Assembly: GCF_001400735.1 (NCBI RefSeq)
Contig: NZ_LJPW01000176.1
Coordinates: 1 to 43,601, forward strand
DNA length: 43,601 nucleotides
Direction: 5' to 3'
From: Pseudomonas caricapapayae
GTDB taxonomy: Bacteria > Pseudomonadota > Gammaproteobacteria > Pseudomonadales > Pseudomonadaceae
Below, in pieces: positions 6,297 through 15,180 of the stretch (position 1 is its first letter; every line of letters begins with the position of its first letter). The notes under the pieces are model-generated. The model saw only the letters and a list, made by a program, of their open reading frames with translations, searched no databases and was not told the origin of the DNA. Both the position numbers and the translations under genes were made by a program.

Positions 6297-9161
6297 ATGA
6301 CTGACCGTATCGAACTGACAACTGCCAACGAATTCATTGCCCGTCACATCGGTCCGCGCGCCGCCGACGAACAGGCCATGCTGCAAACATTGGGTTTCGA
6401 CTCCATCGAAGCCTTGAGCGAAAGCGTCATCCCGGAAAGCATCAAGGGCACCAGCGTTCTGAACCTGCCCGCCGGGCAAAGCGAAGCCGACGCACTGGCG
6501 TCCATCAAGGCCATCGCCAGCAAGAATCAACTGTTCAAAACCTACATTGGCCAGGGTTACTACAACACTCATACACCGGCACCCATCCTGCGCAACCTGC
6601 TGGAAAATCCGGCCTGGTACACCGCCTACACCCCCTATCAGCCAGAGATTTCCCAAGGCCGTCTGGAGTCGTTGCTCAATTTCCAGACGCTCATCAGTGA
6701 TCTCACCGGCCTGCCGATTGCCAACGCCTCTTTGCTGGACGAAGCGACCGCCGCCGCCGAAGCGATGACCTTCTGCAAACGGTTGAGCAAAAACAAGGGC
6801 AGCCAGCAATTTTTTGCCTCAAGCCATTGCCATCCGCAGACCCTCGACGTCTTGCGCACCCGCGCCGAGCCGCTGGGTATCACCGTAGTTGTAGCCGATG
6901 AAGCCGAGCTGGGCGATGTCAGCGATTACTTCGGCGCGTTGCTGCAATACCCGGCCAGCAATGGTGATGTGTTCGATTACCGCGATCTGGTCGAGCGCTT
7001 TCACGGTGCCAATGCGCTGGTGGCCGTCGCTGCCGACTTGCTGGCCCTGACGCTGCTGACCCCGCCAGGTGAGTTTGGCGCTGACGTTGCCATTGGCAGC
7101 GCACAACGCTTTGGCGTGCCACTGGGCTTCGGCGGCCCGCACGCGGCGTACTTCTCGACTCGCGATGCCTTCAAGCGCGACATGCCGGGCCGCCTGGTCG
7201 GCGTGTCGGTAGACCGTCACGGCAAGCAGGCCCTGCGCCTGGCCATGCAGACCCGCGAGCAGCATATTCGTCGCGAGAAAGCCACCAGCAACATTTGCAC
7301 TGCACAAGTGCTGCTGGCCAACATTGCCAGCATGTACGCCGTCTACCACGGTCCGCGTGGTCTGACCCAAATTGCCCAGCGCGTTCACCGGTTGACCGCA
7401 ATTCTTGCCGAAGGCCTGAGCGAGCTGGGCCTGAAGGCCGAGCAGGCATTCTTCTTCGACAGCCTGACCCTGAACACCGGCAACAGGACCGATGCACTGC
7501 ATGCTGCAGCGCGCGCGAGGCACATCAACCTGCGTGAAATCGACGGTCAGCACCTGGGGCTGTCACTGGACGAGACCACCTCGCAGTCGGCGATAGAAAC
7601 GCTGTGGGAAATCTTCGTCAGCGACGGCCAGAGCTTGCCGGACTTCGCCGCGCTGGCAGCCAGCGTTCAGTCGCGCCTGCCTGCTGCGCTGTTGCGCCAG
7701 ACGGCAATCCTCAGCCACCCGGTGTTCAACCGCTATCACTCCGAAACAGAGCTGATGCGTTACCTGCGCAAGCTGGCCGACAAGGACCTGGCACTGGACC
7801 GCACCATGATTCCACTGGGCTCGTGCACCATGAAGCTCAACGCCGCCAGCGAAATGATCCCGGTGACCTGGGCCGAATTCGGCAACCTGCACCCCTTCGC
7901 CCCAGCCGAGCAGAGTGCCGGGTATCAGCAACTGACCGACGAGCTGGAGGCCATGCTCTGTGCGGCTACCGGATACGACGCGATCTCGCTGCAACCGAAC
8001 GCAGGCTCTCAAGGTGAATATGCCGGTCTGCTGGCTATCCGCGCTTATCACCAGAGCCGTGGCGATGAGCATCGTGATATCTGCCTGATCCCTTCGTCGG
8101 CCCACGGCACCAACCCGGCCACTGCCAACATGGCCGGCATGCGTGTGGTGGTCACTGCCTGCGATGCGCGTGGCAACGTCGATATCGAAGACCTGCGGGC
8201 CAAGGCCGTTCAGCATCGCGATCAGCTTGCAGCCATCATGATCACCTACCCGTCGACCCACGGTGTATTCGAAGAAGGCATCCGCGAAATCTGCGGCATC
8301 GTTCATGACAATGGCGGTCAGGTGTACATCGACGGCGCAAACATGAACGCAATGGTCGGTCTGTGTGCGCCGGGCAAGTTCGGCGGCGACGTCTCCCACC
8401 TCAATCTGCACAAAACCTTCTGCATCCCGCACGGCGGCGGCGGCCCGGGTGTCGGCCCGATTGGCGTCAAATCCCACCTCGCCCCGTTCATGCCGGGCCA
8501 CGCACGCATGGAGCGCAAGGAAGGCGCGGTCTGCGCGGCACCGTTCGGCAGTGCCAGCATTCTGCCGATCACCTGGATGTATATCCGCATGATGGGCGGC
8601 GAAGGCCTGAAGCGCGCTTCGCAGCTGGCGATCCTCAACGCCAACTACATTTCGCGCCGCCTGGAAGAGCACTACCCGGTGCTGTACACCGGCACCAACG
8701 GTCTGGTTGCGCACGAATGCATCCTCGACCTGCGTCCGATCAAGGACAGTAGCGGCATCAGCGTCGATGATGTGGCAAAGCGCCTGATCGACTTCGGCTT
8801 TCATGCCCCGACCATGTCGTTCCCGGTGGCCGGGACGTTGATGATCGAGTCGACCGAGAGTGAATCCAGAGAAGAACTGGACCGTTTCTGCGACGCCATG
8901 ATCAAGATCCGTGAAGAAATCCGCGCGGTTGAAAACGGCACGCTGGACAAGGAAGACAACCCGCTGAAGAACGCGCCGCACACCGCTGCCGAAATCGTCG
9001 GCCAGTGGAGCCATCCTTACAGCCGCGAACAGGCGGTGTATCCGGTTGATTCGCTGATCGAGAACAAGTACTGGCCTCCGGTCGGACGTGTCGACAACGT
9101 TTTCGGTGACCGTAATCTGGTCTGCGCCTGCCCGTCCATCGAGAGCTATCAGGAAGCCTGA
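6297..9161 (+). CDS. gcvP: Glycine dehydrogenase (aminomethyl-transferring), P protein
   Basis: GcvP is the PLP-dependent decarboxylase of the glycine cleavage system: it decarboxylates glycine and passes the aminomethyl group to lipoyl-GcvH. At 954 residues it is the fused single-chain form common in proteobacteria, with N- and C-terminal halves related to the two-subunit enzyme. The PLP-lysine motif HLNLHKTF followed by the glycine-rich stretch PHGGGGPG is visible, with Lys706 as the Schiff-base lysine. The start follows the ribosome site GAGGAG and lies 10 bp after gcvH. Several long open frames on the opposite strand inside it are composition shadows. Confidence 0.98.
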   Translation: MTDRIELTTANEFIARHIGPRAADEQAMLQTLGFDSIEALSESVIPESIKGTSVLNLPAGQSEADALASIKAIASKNQLFKTYIGQGYYNTHTPAPILRNLLENPAWYTAYTPYQPEISQGRLESLLNFQTLISDLTGLPIANASLLDEATAAAEAMTFCKRLSKNKGSQQFFASSHCHPQTLDVLRTRAEPLGITVVVADEAELGDVSDYFGALLQYPASNGDVFDYRDLVERFHGANALVAVAADLLALTLLTPPGEFGADVAIGSAQRFGVPLGFGGPHAAYFSTRDAFKRDMPGRLVGVSVDRHGKQALRLAMQTREQHIRREKATSNICTAQVLLANIASMYAVYHGPRGLTQIAQRVHRLTAILAEGLSELGLKAEQAFFFDSLTLNTGNRTDALHAAARARHINLREIDGQHLGLSLDETTSQSAIETLWEIFVSDGQSLPDFAALAASVQSRLPAALLRQTAILSHPVFNRYHSETELMRYLRKLADKDLALDRTMIPLGSCTMKLNAASEMIPVTWAEFGNLHPFAPAEQSAGYQQLTDELEAMLCAATGYDAISLQPNAGSQGEYAGLLAIRAYHQSRGDEHRDICLIPSSAHGTNPATANMAGMRVVVTACDARGNVDIEDLRAKAVQHRDQLAAIMITYPSTHGVFEEGIREICGIVHDNGGQVYIDGANMNAMVGLCAPGKFGGDVSHLNLHKTFCIPHGGGGPGVGPIGVKSHLAPFMPGHARMERKEGAVCAAPFGSASILPITWMYIRMMGGEGLKRASQLAILNANYISRRLEEHYPVLYTGTNGLVAHECILDLRPIKDSSGISVDDVAKRLIDFGFHAPTMSFPVAGTLMIESTESESREELDRFCDAMIKIREEIRAVENGTLDKEDNPLKNAPHTAAEIVGQWSHPYSREQAVYPVDSLIENKYWPPVGRVDNVFGDRNLVCACPSIESYQEA

Positions 9162-9177
9162 TAGCCCGTGCTGCGGG

Positions 9178-9213
9178 ACTGCCTGCATGTACTCGGTTGC
9201 GAGTGCAGGCAGT
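9178..9213 (+). other. Intercistronic hairpin between gcvP and gcvT
   Basis: ACTGCCTGC (9178-9186) pairs with GCAGGCAGT (9205-9213), and an inner stem ACTCG (9191-9195) pairs with CGAGT (9200-9204) around a 4-nt loop, with a 4-nt bulge on one side. There are 14 base pairs and no T tract. In this position it probably sets mRNA stability or the relative level of GcvT. Confidence 0.6.
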
Positions 9214-9249
9214 ACCGCTCTGCATGGCCCGCTCAACAAGGAATTGAAC

Positions 9250-10374
9250 ATGTCTACAGAATCACTGCTGACCACTCCCCTGCACGCCCTTCACCGCGAA
9301 CTTGGCGCGAAGATGGTGCCCTTCGCCGGTTACGACATGCCCGTGCAATACCCGGCAGGCGTAATGAAAGAACACTTGCACACCCGTGCGCAGGCCGGCT
9401 TGTTCGATGTCTCGCACATGGGCCAGATTCGCCTCACCGGCGCAGAAGCGGCCAGGGCGCTGGAGACTCTGGTACCGGTGGATATCCTTGATTTGCCGGT
9501 GGGCATGCAGCGTTATGCAATGTTCACCAGCGAAACAGGCGGCATTCTCGATGACCTGATGGTCGCCAATCTCGGCAATGACCAACTGATGCTGGTGGTC
9601 AATGCGGCCTGCAAGGATCAGGACCTCGCCCACTTGTGCAAGCATTTAGCCGGGCATTGCAAGATCGAACCGCTGTTTGAAGAACGCGCTCTGCTCGCAC
9701 TGCAGGGGCCGGCCGCTGTTACGGTGCTGGCACGCCTTGCCCCGGAAGTGGCCAAGATGACGTTCATGCAGTTCGCCAGCGTCAAGCTGCTGGGCGTTCA
9801 GTGCTACGTCAGTCGCTCGGGCTATACCGGCGAAGACGGCTATGAAATTTCAGTGCCGGCCGACCAGGCTGAAGCCCTTGCGCGCCGCTTGCTGGAAGAG
9901 CCGGAAGTTGCCCCGATCGGCCTGGGCGCACGTGACTCGCTGCGACTGGAAGCGGGCCTTTGCCTGTACGGTCATGACATGGACACGCAGACCTCGCCGG
10001 TCGAGGCCAGTCTGCTGTGGGCCATTTCCAGAGTGCGCCGCGCCGACGGTGCGCGTGCAGGCGGCTTCCCGGGAGCCGAGCAGATCTTCGCCCAGCAACA
10101 GAATGGTGTAGAAAAAAAACGTGTCGGCCTGCTTCCCCAAGAGCGAACGCCAGTGCGCGAAGGCACAGAAATTGTCGATGAACAGGGCACTGTAATAGGC
10201 ACTGTCTGCAGTGGCGGTTTTGGCCCCACGCTGGCCGGCCCGCTTGCCATGGGTTACTTGCACGATAATTACACCGCGCTGGAGACACTCGTCTGGGCAG
10301 TGGTACGTGGCAAAAGAGTACCGATGCGTGTTACAAAAATGCCTTTCGTTGCGCAACGTTACTTCCGTGGCTAA
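9250..10374 (+). CDS. gcvT: Aminomethyltransferase, glycine cleavage T protein
   Basis: GcvT transfers the methylene carbon from aminomethyl-lipoyl-GcvH to tetrahydrofolate and releases ammonia. The 374-residue protein begins MSTESLLTTPLHALHRELGAKMVPFAGYDMPVQY, typical of the family; the open frame extends 54 codons upstream, but the ATG at 9250 has the ribosome site AAGGAAT and the right N-terminus. The C-terminal GCV_T barrel region (RVGLLPQERTPVREGTEI onward) is intact. It is the last gene of the operon, 88 bp after gcvP with a strong hairpin in the gap. Confidence 0.97.
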   Translation: MSTESLLTTPLHALHRELGAKMVPFAGYDMPVQYPAGVMKEHLHTRAQAGLFDVSHMGQIRLTGAEAARALETLVPVDILDLPVGMQRYAMFTSETGGILDDLMVANLGNDQLMLVVNAACKDQDLAHLCKHLAGHCKIEPLFEERALLALQGPAAVTVLARLAPEVAKMTFMQFASVKLLGVQCYVSRSGYTGEDGYEISVPADQAEALARRLLEEPEVAPIGLGARDSLRLEAGLCLYGHDMDTQTSPVEASLLWAISRVRRADGARAGGFPGAEQIFAQQQNGVEKKRVGLLPQERTPVREGTEIVDEQGTVIGTVCSGGFGPTLAGPLAMGYLHDNYTALETLVWAVVRGKRVPMRVTKMPFVAQRYFRG

Positions 10375-10388
10375 ACAACGGCGTCAAA

Positions 10389-10425
10389 AAAACAGCAACA
10401 CTTCTGCGGTGTGGGAACGCTGTTT
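10389..10425 (+). terminator. Possible terminator after gcvT
   Basis: Fifteen bases after the gcvT stop, AAACAGC (10390-10396) pairs with GCTGTTT (10419-10425), with an inner stem ACAC/GTGT (10398-10401, 10409-10412). The stem ends in only three T residues, so termination strength is doubtful. Confidence 0.35.
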
Positions 10426-10526
10426 CACGTCAATGTTTCGGCAGTGTTTCAACCGAATGAACAGTCTGTTCCATATGCAAAAAATGCACCTATAAAGTGC
10501 AAAATGTTATGAAGGATCAGGCACCG

Positions 10527-10595
10527 TGCACTGCGTGCAAACACGCAGTGCATAAGGCTCAACCCCCCGGAAACAGGGTACAAGACAGGGGGGTT
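10527..10595. other. Two inverted repeats in the gcvT-csp intergenic region
   Basis: The 412-bp gap between gcvT and the cold-shock gene has no credible gene. It holds an 11-bp perfect hairpin (TGCACTGCGTG, 10527-10537; CACGCAGTGCA, 10542-10552; loop CAAA), followed by an 8-bp inverted repeat AACCCCCC (10561-10568) and GGGGGGTT (10588-10595) around 19 bases. The first may end the gcv transcript despite the lack of a T tract. The second ends where a weak candidate promoter for csp begins. Confidence 0.5.
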
Positions 10596-10623
10596 GTATT
10601 TGTAACGAGAGTTGGCGTAGAGT
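10594..10623 (+). promoter_or_regulatory. Candidate sigma-70 promoter of the cold-shock gene
   Basis: TTGTAT (10594-10599) and TAGAGT (10618-10623) are spaced by 18 bp; each matches the consensus at four of six positions. It would give a leader of about 155 nt, in line with the long leaders of cold-inducible csp genes. The match is weak. Confidence 0.3.
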
Positions 10624-10786
10624 TTCCGGACTGTGTTTGCAAGGGTCGCCGAATCTGGACCAGGGCAGTAGCTCTAGGTTTGCTACAACCCGTTCTACGT
10701 TTCTTACTTCCTGCAACCAGCCCCAGTGCTCTTTCGCGTGAAAGAGGCTGTCACCAATTCAAGTCAAGCGTCAAGGAAATAAGAAA

Positions 10787-10999
10787 ATGGCTGAACGTCA
10801 GAGCGGTACCGTCAAGTGGTTCAACGACGAAAAAGGGTTTGGTTTTATCACTCCTGAGAGCGGGCCGGATCTGTTCGTACACTTCCGCGCCATCCAGGGT
10901 AACGGCTTCAAGAGCCTGAAAGAAGGCCAGAAAGTTACCTTCGTTGCAGTGCAGGGCCAGAAAGGCATGCAGGCTGACGAAGTTCAAGCCGAAGCCTGA
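10787..10999 (+). CDS. CspA-family cold-shock protein
   Basis: This 70-residue single cold-shock (OB-fold) domain binds single-stranded RNA and DNA and melts mRNA structure during cold acclimation or growth. Both RNA-binding motifs are intact: KGFGFI (residues 16-21) and LFVHF (29-33), after the typical N-terminus GTVKWFNDEKG. The ATG at 10787 follows AAGGAAATAAGAAA. The gene stands alone with a long structured leader and a strong terminator behind it. Pseudomonas genomes carry several csp paralogues (capA, capB, cspD and others), and which one this is cannot be settled here, so no symbol is given. Confidence 0.95.
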   Translation: MAERQSGTVKWFNDEKGFGFITPESGPDLFVHFRAIQGNGFKSLKEGQKVTFVAVQGQKGMQADEVQAEA

Positions 11000-11019
11000 T
11001 CACACACTCGCGTACGTGC

Positions 11020-11055
11020 AAAAAAGCCTCTGGCAGCGATGCCAGAGGCTTTTTT
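11020..11055 (+). terminator. Intrinsic terminator of the cold-shock gene
   Basis: GCCTCTGGCA (11026-11035), a GCGA tetraloop and TGCCAGAGGC (11040-11049) form a perfect 10-bp stem, preceded by six A and followed by six T. The A/T flanks also allow it to work on the minus strand. Confidence 0.95.
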
Positions 11056-11092
11056 GTGCGCACGAAAACCTGAACGGCGGTTGTCGCCCATG

Positions 11093-11119
11093 AAAAAGCC
11101 GACTCAAAGTCGGCTTTTT
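11093..11119 (-). terminator. Intrinsic terminator of lptF-lptG
   Basis: AAAAAGCCGACT (11093-11104), the loop CAA and AGTCGGCTTTTT (11108-11119) form a perfect 12-bp hairpin. It lies 18 bp beyond the lptG stop on the minus strand and forms a convergent pair with the csp terminator 37 bp away. Confidence 0.9.
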
Positions 11120-11137
11120 CAGTATCACCACACGACG

Positions 11138-12199
11138 CTATCCGGCACGGCGCAACAGGAGTATCCCTGCCAGCGCGCATGCTGCGGCAGGCAGCAACAC
11201 CGCCAGCAACGGCGGGAAGCCGAACAGCAAACTCGACGGACCGAGCAGGTCCTGGATGATGCGGAAGGTGAAACCGACCACCACGCCCGTGAACACACGC
11301 TGCCCCAGCGTCACTGAACGCAACGGACCGAAGATGAACGAGATCGCCATCAGCACCAGAGCGACTGTCACAGCCGGTTGCAGGACCTTGGTCCAGAACG
11401 CCAGCCAGTAGCGTCCATTGCTCAAGCCCTGATCGGCCAGATAATGCGCGTAGTTCCAGAGACCGCTGATCGAGAGCGACTCCGGCGGCATGATGACCGT
11501 GCTCAGCAGTTGCGGGCTCAACGCCACATCCCAACGCTCGACCGGCGTATTGATGACTTCGGTGCGGCCTTCATTGAAGTGCGTGGTGCTGACGTCCTTC
11601 AACTCCCAGTAATCGGTTTTGAAGTTGGCCTCTTTGGCAAAGCTGGACGTCAGCATGTGGCGTTGATCGTCGAAACGATAGCGTGTCACGCCAAGCATCA
11701 GACCATTGGGCTGGACCGTGTTGATGTGGATGAATTCATCACCTTGACGGTGCCACAGACCGTGCCTGGCGCTCTGCGCATCACCGGATCCCTGAGCCAG
11801 CGAGCGTGCGGCCTGAGCCTGGTTCTCGGCGTAGGGAGCAACGTACTCGCCGACCAGCACGCCGGCGATCATCAGCAGCAGCATCGGCTTCATGACTGCC
11901 CAGACGATGCGCCCGATGGAAACCCCCGCCGCGCGCATGATGGTCAGTTCACTGCTGCTGGCCAGCGTACCCAGACCAATCAGGCAGCCGATCAGGGCCG
12001 CCATCGGCAAGGTGTCGTAGACGCGGCGCGGCGCAGTCATCATCACGTAGCTGAGCGCATCTGCCAGCGTGTAGGTATCGCTGATATCACCCATCTCGTC
12101 GATGAACGCGAACAGCGAAACCAGGCCGAGAATGATCCCCAGGACCGCGAGAATTGCCAGAAGAACGCTTTTACCGATGTATCGATCAAGCTTGACCAC
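11138..12199 (-). CDS. lptG: LPS export ABC transporter permease LptG
   Basis: LptG is one of the two inner-membrane permeases of LptB2FG, which extracts lipopolysaccharide from the inner membrane and pushes it onto the LptA bridge. The 353-residue protein has the YjgP/YjgQ family layout: two to three N-terminal membrane helices (from about residue 10 to 110), a large periplasmic beta-jellyroll domain (about 130-255) and three C-terminal helices. It begins MVKLDRYIGKSVLLAILAVLGIILGLVSLF. Its start overlaps the end of lptF by 14 bp, indicating translational coupling. A strong hairpin terminator follows. Confidence 0.97.
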   Translation of the reverse strand: MVKLDRYIGKSVLLAILAVLGIILGLVSLFAFIDEMGDISDTYTLADALSYVMMTAPRRVYDTLPMAALIGCLIGLGTLASSSELTIMRAAGVSIGRIVWAVMKPMLLLMIAGVLVGEYVAPYAENQAQAARSLAQGSGDAQSARHGLWHRQGDEFIHINTVQPNGLMLGVTRYRFDDQRHMLTSSFAKEANFKTDYWELKDVSTTHFNEGRTEVINTPVERWDVALSPQLLSTVIMPPESLSISGLWNYAHYLADQGLSNGRYWLAFWTKVLQPAVTVALVLMAISFIFGPLRSVTLGQRVFTGVVVGFTFRIIQDLLGPSSLLFGFPPLLAVLLPAAACALAGILLLRRAG

Positions 12200-13322
12200 G
12201 AGTCACCTCCGTGACGCTGCGACGACTCGCCATCTTCAGACGCAGAGGCTCCCAATAGAACAACACCAGACCGATGGCCAGGTAGATGGCGTGCACCCAC
12301 CACATGCCCAGACTGAGCGGCAGCTTGCCCTTCTCCAGCGAACTGCGCACCGAGATCAGAATGGCCAGATAAGACATGTACAGAAGGATCGCCGGCAACA
12401 GCTTCAGATAACGGCCCTGACGCGGATTGACGCGCGACAGCGGAATGGCCATCAACGTCACGATGAACACCGACAACGGCAGTGAAATACGCCACTGCAA
12501 TTCAGCCACGGAACGCGGCGCGTTACTGCCGAACAGCTCGCTGGTGGGAATGGCTTCACGGTCAGTGATTTCTTCGCTGATTTCCGGTTTGGGCAGCATC
12601 GCGCCGTAGGTGTCGTACTTGATCACGCGATAATCGGCTGCACCCGGATTGCCATCGTAGCGATAGCCGTTTTCGAGTATCAGGAAGCGACTGCCATTGG
12701 GCCTGACCTCCTGATGGCCCTTCTCCGCCACCAGCACGGTGATGCCGTTGTCCTTGCTCTTGTCGCTGGACATGCGTTTTTCGGAGATGAACACACCGGC
12801 CAGTTGCGAGCGGTCTTCCGACAGTTCCTTGGTGTAGGTGATACGGGTCCCGTCACGCAGCGCCTGAAAACGGCCGGGCACCAGCGTGTCGAACTCGGTC
12901 ATGGCATCCTGCTGATTGATCAGCAGCGAAAACTGGGTTGCGCCCTGGGGAGCCAGACTGAAGCTCAGCCAGGCAACCAGCAGCCCGACCAGCGTGGCAG
13001 GTCCCATGGTAATGGCAAGTAACCGCTGCTGACTCATGCCGGTGGCGGCCAGCACGGTCATTTCACTTTCCAGATACAGGCGTCCGTAAGCCATCAGGAT
13101 GCCGAGGAACAGGCCCAGCGGCAGGATGACCTGCAGGAAACCCGGCAGGCGGAACCCCATGATCATGAACAGCACGCCTGGATCGAGCGCACCGGACGCG
13201 GCCTGCGCAAGGTATTTGATGAAGCGTCCGCTCATGATGAACACCAGCAGCACGGCGCTGACCGCGCTCAAGGTAAGCAGCACTTCTCGGGACAGATAAC
13301 GGAAGACAATCAAACCAGACAC
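12186..13322 (-). CDS. lptF: LPS export ABC transporter permease LptF
   Basis: LptF is the partner permease of LptG in the LptB2FG exporter. The 378-residue protein begins MSGLIVFRYLSREVLLTLSAVSAVLLVF and has the same family architecture, with N-terminal membrane helices, a periplasmic domain (about 130-270) and C-terminal helices (ending near LVLFYWEPLRL). It is the first gene of the lptF-lptG operon, transcribed divergently from pepA, as in other pseudomonads. A good sigma-70 promoter lies about 100 bp upstream. LptF is normally essential. Confidence 0.97.
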   Translation of the reverse strand: MSGLIVFRYLSREVLLTLSAVSAVLLVFIMSGRFIKYLAQAASGALDPGVLFMIMGFRLPGFLQVILPLGLFLGILMAYGRLYLESEMTVLAATGMSQQRLLAITMGPATLVGLLVAWLSFSLAPQGATQFSLLINQQDAMTEFDTLVPGRFQALRDGTRITYTKELSEDRSQLAGVFISEKRMSSDKSKDNGITVLVAEKGHQEVRPNGSRFLILENGYRYDGNPGAADYRVIKYDTYGAMLPKPEISEEITDREAIPTSELFGSNAPRSVAELQWRISLPLSVFIVTLMAIPLSRVNPRQGRYLKLLPAILLYMSYLAILISVRSSLEKGKLPLSLGMWWVHAIYLAIGLVLFYWEPLRLKMASRRSVTEVTRGQA

Positions 13323-13425
13323 TCCAGAGTTGTCAGGCTCAGGCAGCCAAACAGGGAAAAATTGTGAGCCACGGCAACCACAGATTCACGCCGGCAAATG
13401 GCGTGGGCATCAAAAAATATGCGGC

Positions 13426-13454
13426 ATTATCCTGTGATTGTGTGTTTCTGTCAC
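13426..13454 (-). promoter_or_regulatory. Sigma-70 promoter of lptF-lptG
   Basis: On the minus strand, GTGACA (13454-13449) and GATAAT (13431-13426) are separated by exactly 17 bp, and each has five of six consensus bases. Transcription would start near 13419, about 97 nt before the lptF ATG. The rest of the 310-bp lptF-pepA gap shows no gene. Confidence 0.65.
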
Positions 13455-13632
13455 TGCGCGCCGGGGATAGTTCGCACATACACGCAAAGCAGGCGGCTTT
13501 GCGGGGTTGTCAGCAGTCGTGCAGGGGGGTCAAACTGCAAGGCTTATCGCGGGTATCGTCCTGGAAGACACTCAGGCCATGCCGCGTACATCATTTATAT
13601 TGCGACTCTCATCGTCTATTCGGGGACCCCAC

Positions 13633-15123
13633 ATGGAATTGGTTGTTAAAAGCGTAAGCCCAGAAACCTTGAAAACCGCAACGCTGGTGGTCACCGTCGG
13701 CGAAAGCCGCGTACTGGCGGGAGCTGCTCAGGCTGTCGATGTCCTCAGCGGCGGAGCCATCTCGCTGATCCTGAAACGCGGCGACCTGGCGGGCAAGGTC
13801 GGTCAGAGTCTGCTGTTGCACAACTTGCCCAACATCAAGGCCGAGCGCGTTCTGCTGATCGGCATCGGCAAGGAAGGCGAGCTGTCGGACCGTCAATTGA
13901 AAAAAGTCGTTGGCGCGGCGCTGTCATGCCTCAAGGGCCTGGGCGGCACCGACGCAGCAATTGCTATCGATGACCTGTCGGTGAAGAACCGCGATACGTA
14001 CGGCATGGCTCGCCTGCTGGTCGAGGCTCTGGCGGACGGCGAATACGTCTTCGACCGCTTCAAGACTCAGAAAGCCGACGTTCGCGCCCTGAAAAAAATC
14101 ACCCTGCTGACCGACAAAGTCCGCACAGCCGACGTCGAGCGCGCGTCCACTCATGCTCGGGCCATCGCTACCGGCATGGCATTGACCCGCGACCTGGGCA
14201 ATCTGCCACCGAACATCTGCCACCCTACCTATCTGGGCGAAGAAGCCAAGGCCCTGGGCAAGGCGCACAAGAATCTGAAAGTGGAAATCCACGACGAGAA
14301 GAAGCTGGCCGAACTGGGCATGGGCTCTTTCCTCGCAGTCGCTCAGGGCAGCGCCCAGCCTCCTCGCCTGATCGTCATGAACTATCAAGGTGCCAAAAAA
14401 GGCGATCAGCCTTTTGTGCTGGTCGGTAAAGGCATCACGTTCGACACCGGCGGCATCAGCATCAAGCCCGCTTCGGGCATGGACGAGATGAAATTCGACA
14501 TGTGCGGTGCTGCCAGCGTCTTCGGCACCCTGCGCGCCGTACTGGAATTGAAGCTGCCGATCAATCTGGTGTGCATTCTGGCCTGCGCCGAGAACATGCC
14601 GAGCGGCACCGCGACACGTCCCGGCGACATCGTCACCACCATGAGTGGGCAAACGGTCGAAATCCTCAACACCGACGCCGAAGGCCGTCTGGTGCTGTGC
14701 GACGCACTGACCTACGCCGAACGCTTCAAGCCAAAGGCGGTCATCGACATCGCGACCCTGACGGGCGCGTGCGTGGTTGCGCTGGGCGGCCACACTTCCG
14801 GCCTGCTGGGCAACAACGACGCACTGATCAACCAGTTGCTCGACGCGGGCAAACAGGCGGATGACCGTGCCTGGCAGCTGCCGTTGTTCGATGAGTACCA
14901 GGAGCAGCTCGACAGCCCGTTCGCCGACATCGCCAATATCGGTGGTCCGAAAGGCGGCACCATCACGGCGGCCTGCTTCCTGTCGCGCTTCACCAAGGCC
15001 TATGACTGGGCTCATCTGGACATTGCCGGCACTGCATGGCTGAGCGGCGGCAAGGAAAAAGGCGCCACTGGACGCCCGGTTCCACTGCTGACCCAGTACC
15101 TGCTCGATCGCGCCGGCGTATAA
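13633..15123 (+). CDS. pepA: Cytosol (leucyl) aminopeptidase, M17 family
   Basis: PepA is a hexameric di-metal aminopeptidase that removes N-terminal residues; in enterics and pseudomonads it can also act as a DNA-binding regulator. The ATG at 13633 (MELVVKSVSPETLKT) is chosen over the upstream in-frame ATG at 13507, because it has a GGGGA ribosome site and gives the family length (496 residues). The metal and catalytic motifs are intact: VGKGITFDTGGISIKP with Lys266, and the M17 signature NTDAEGRL at residues 346-353. It heads pepA-holC-(holC neighbour)-valS and is divergent from lptF. Confidence 0.97.
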   Translation: MELVVKSVSPETLKTATLVVTVGESRVLAGAAQAVDVLSGGAISLILKRGDLAGKVGQSLLLHNLPNIKAERVLLIGIGKEGELSDRQLKKVVGAALSCLKGLGGTDAAIAIDDLSVKNRDTYGMARLLVEALADGEYVFDRFKTQKADVRALKKITLLTDKVRTADVERASTHARAIATGMALTRDLGNLPPNICHPTYLGEEAKALGKAHKNLKVEIHDEKKLAELGMGSFLAVAQGSAQPPRLIVMNYQGAKKGDQPFVLVGKGITFDTGGISIKPASGMDEMKFDMCGAASVFGTLRAVLELKLPINLVCILACAENMPSGTATRPGDIVTTMSGQTVEILNTDAEGRLVLCDALTYAERFKPKAVIDIATLTGACVVALGGHTSGLLGNNDALINQLLDAGKQADDRAWQLPLFDEYQEQLDSPFADIANIGGPKGGTITAACFLSRFTKAYDWAHLDIAGTAWLSGGKEKGATGRPVPLLTQYLLDRAGV

Positions 15124-15128
15124 GAACA

Positions 15129-15169
15129 AGCCCTGGCGTATCGGCTTTGCGGTCGATACGCCACAGGCT
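15129..15169 (+). other. Intercistronic hairpin between pepA and holC
   Basis: TGGCGTATCG (15134-15143) pairs perfectly with CGATACGCCA (15154-15163) around a 10-nt loop, and AGCC (15129-15132) pairs with GGCT (15166-15169) beyond a small internal loop. No T tract follows, and holC begins 11 bp after the structure. It could uncouple abundant pepA message from low-level holC expression. Confidence 0.55.
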
Positions 15170-15180
15170 CTGGAACCCAA

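Noticed and set aside
7563..9275. 570-codon minus-strand open frame inside gcvP
   Set aside because: It is a composition shadow opposite a conserved enzyme; no ribosome site or family similarity.
10669..10684. Possible sigma-54 promoter before the cold-shock gene (TAGCTCTAGGTTTGCT)
   Set aside because: The near-invariant GG at -24 is AG, and csp genes are not known to use this sigma factor.
10497..10919. 140-codon plus-strand open frame overlapping the cold-shock gene
   Set aside because: It overlaps csp in another frame and runs through the hairpins; its composition is not protein-like.
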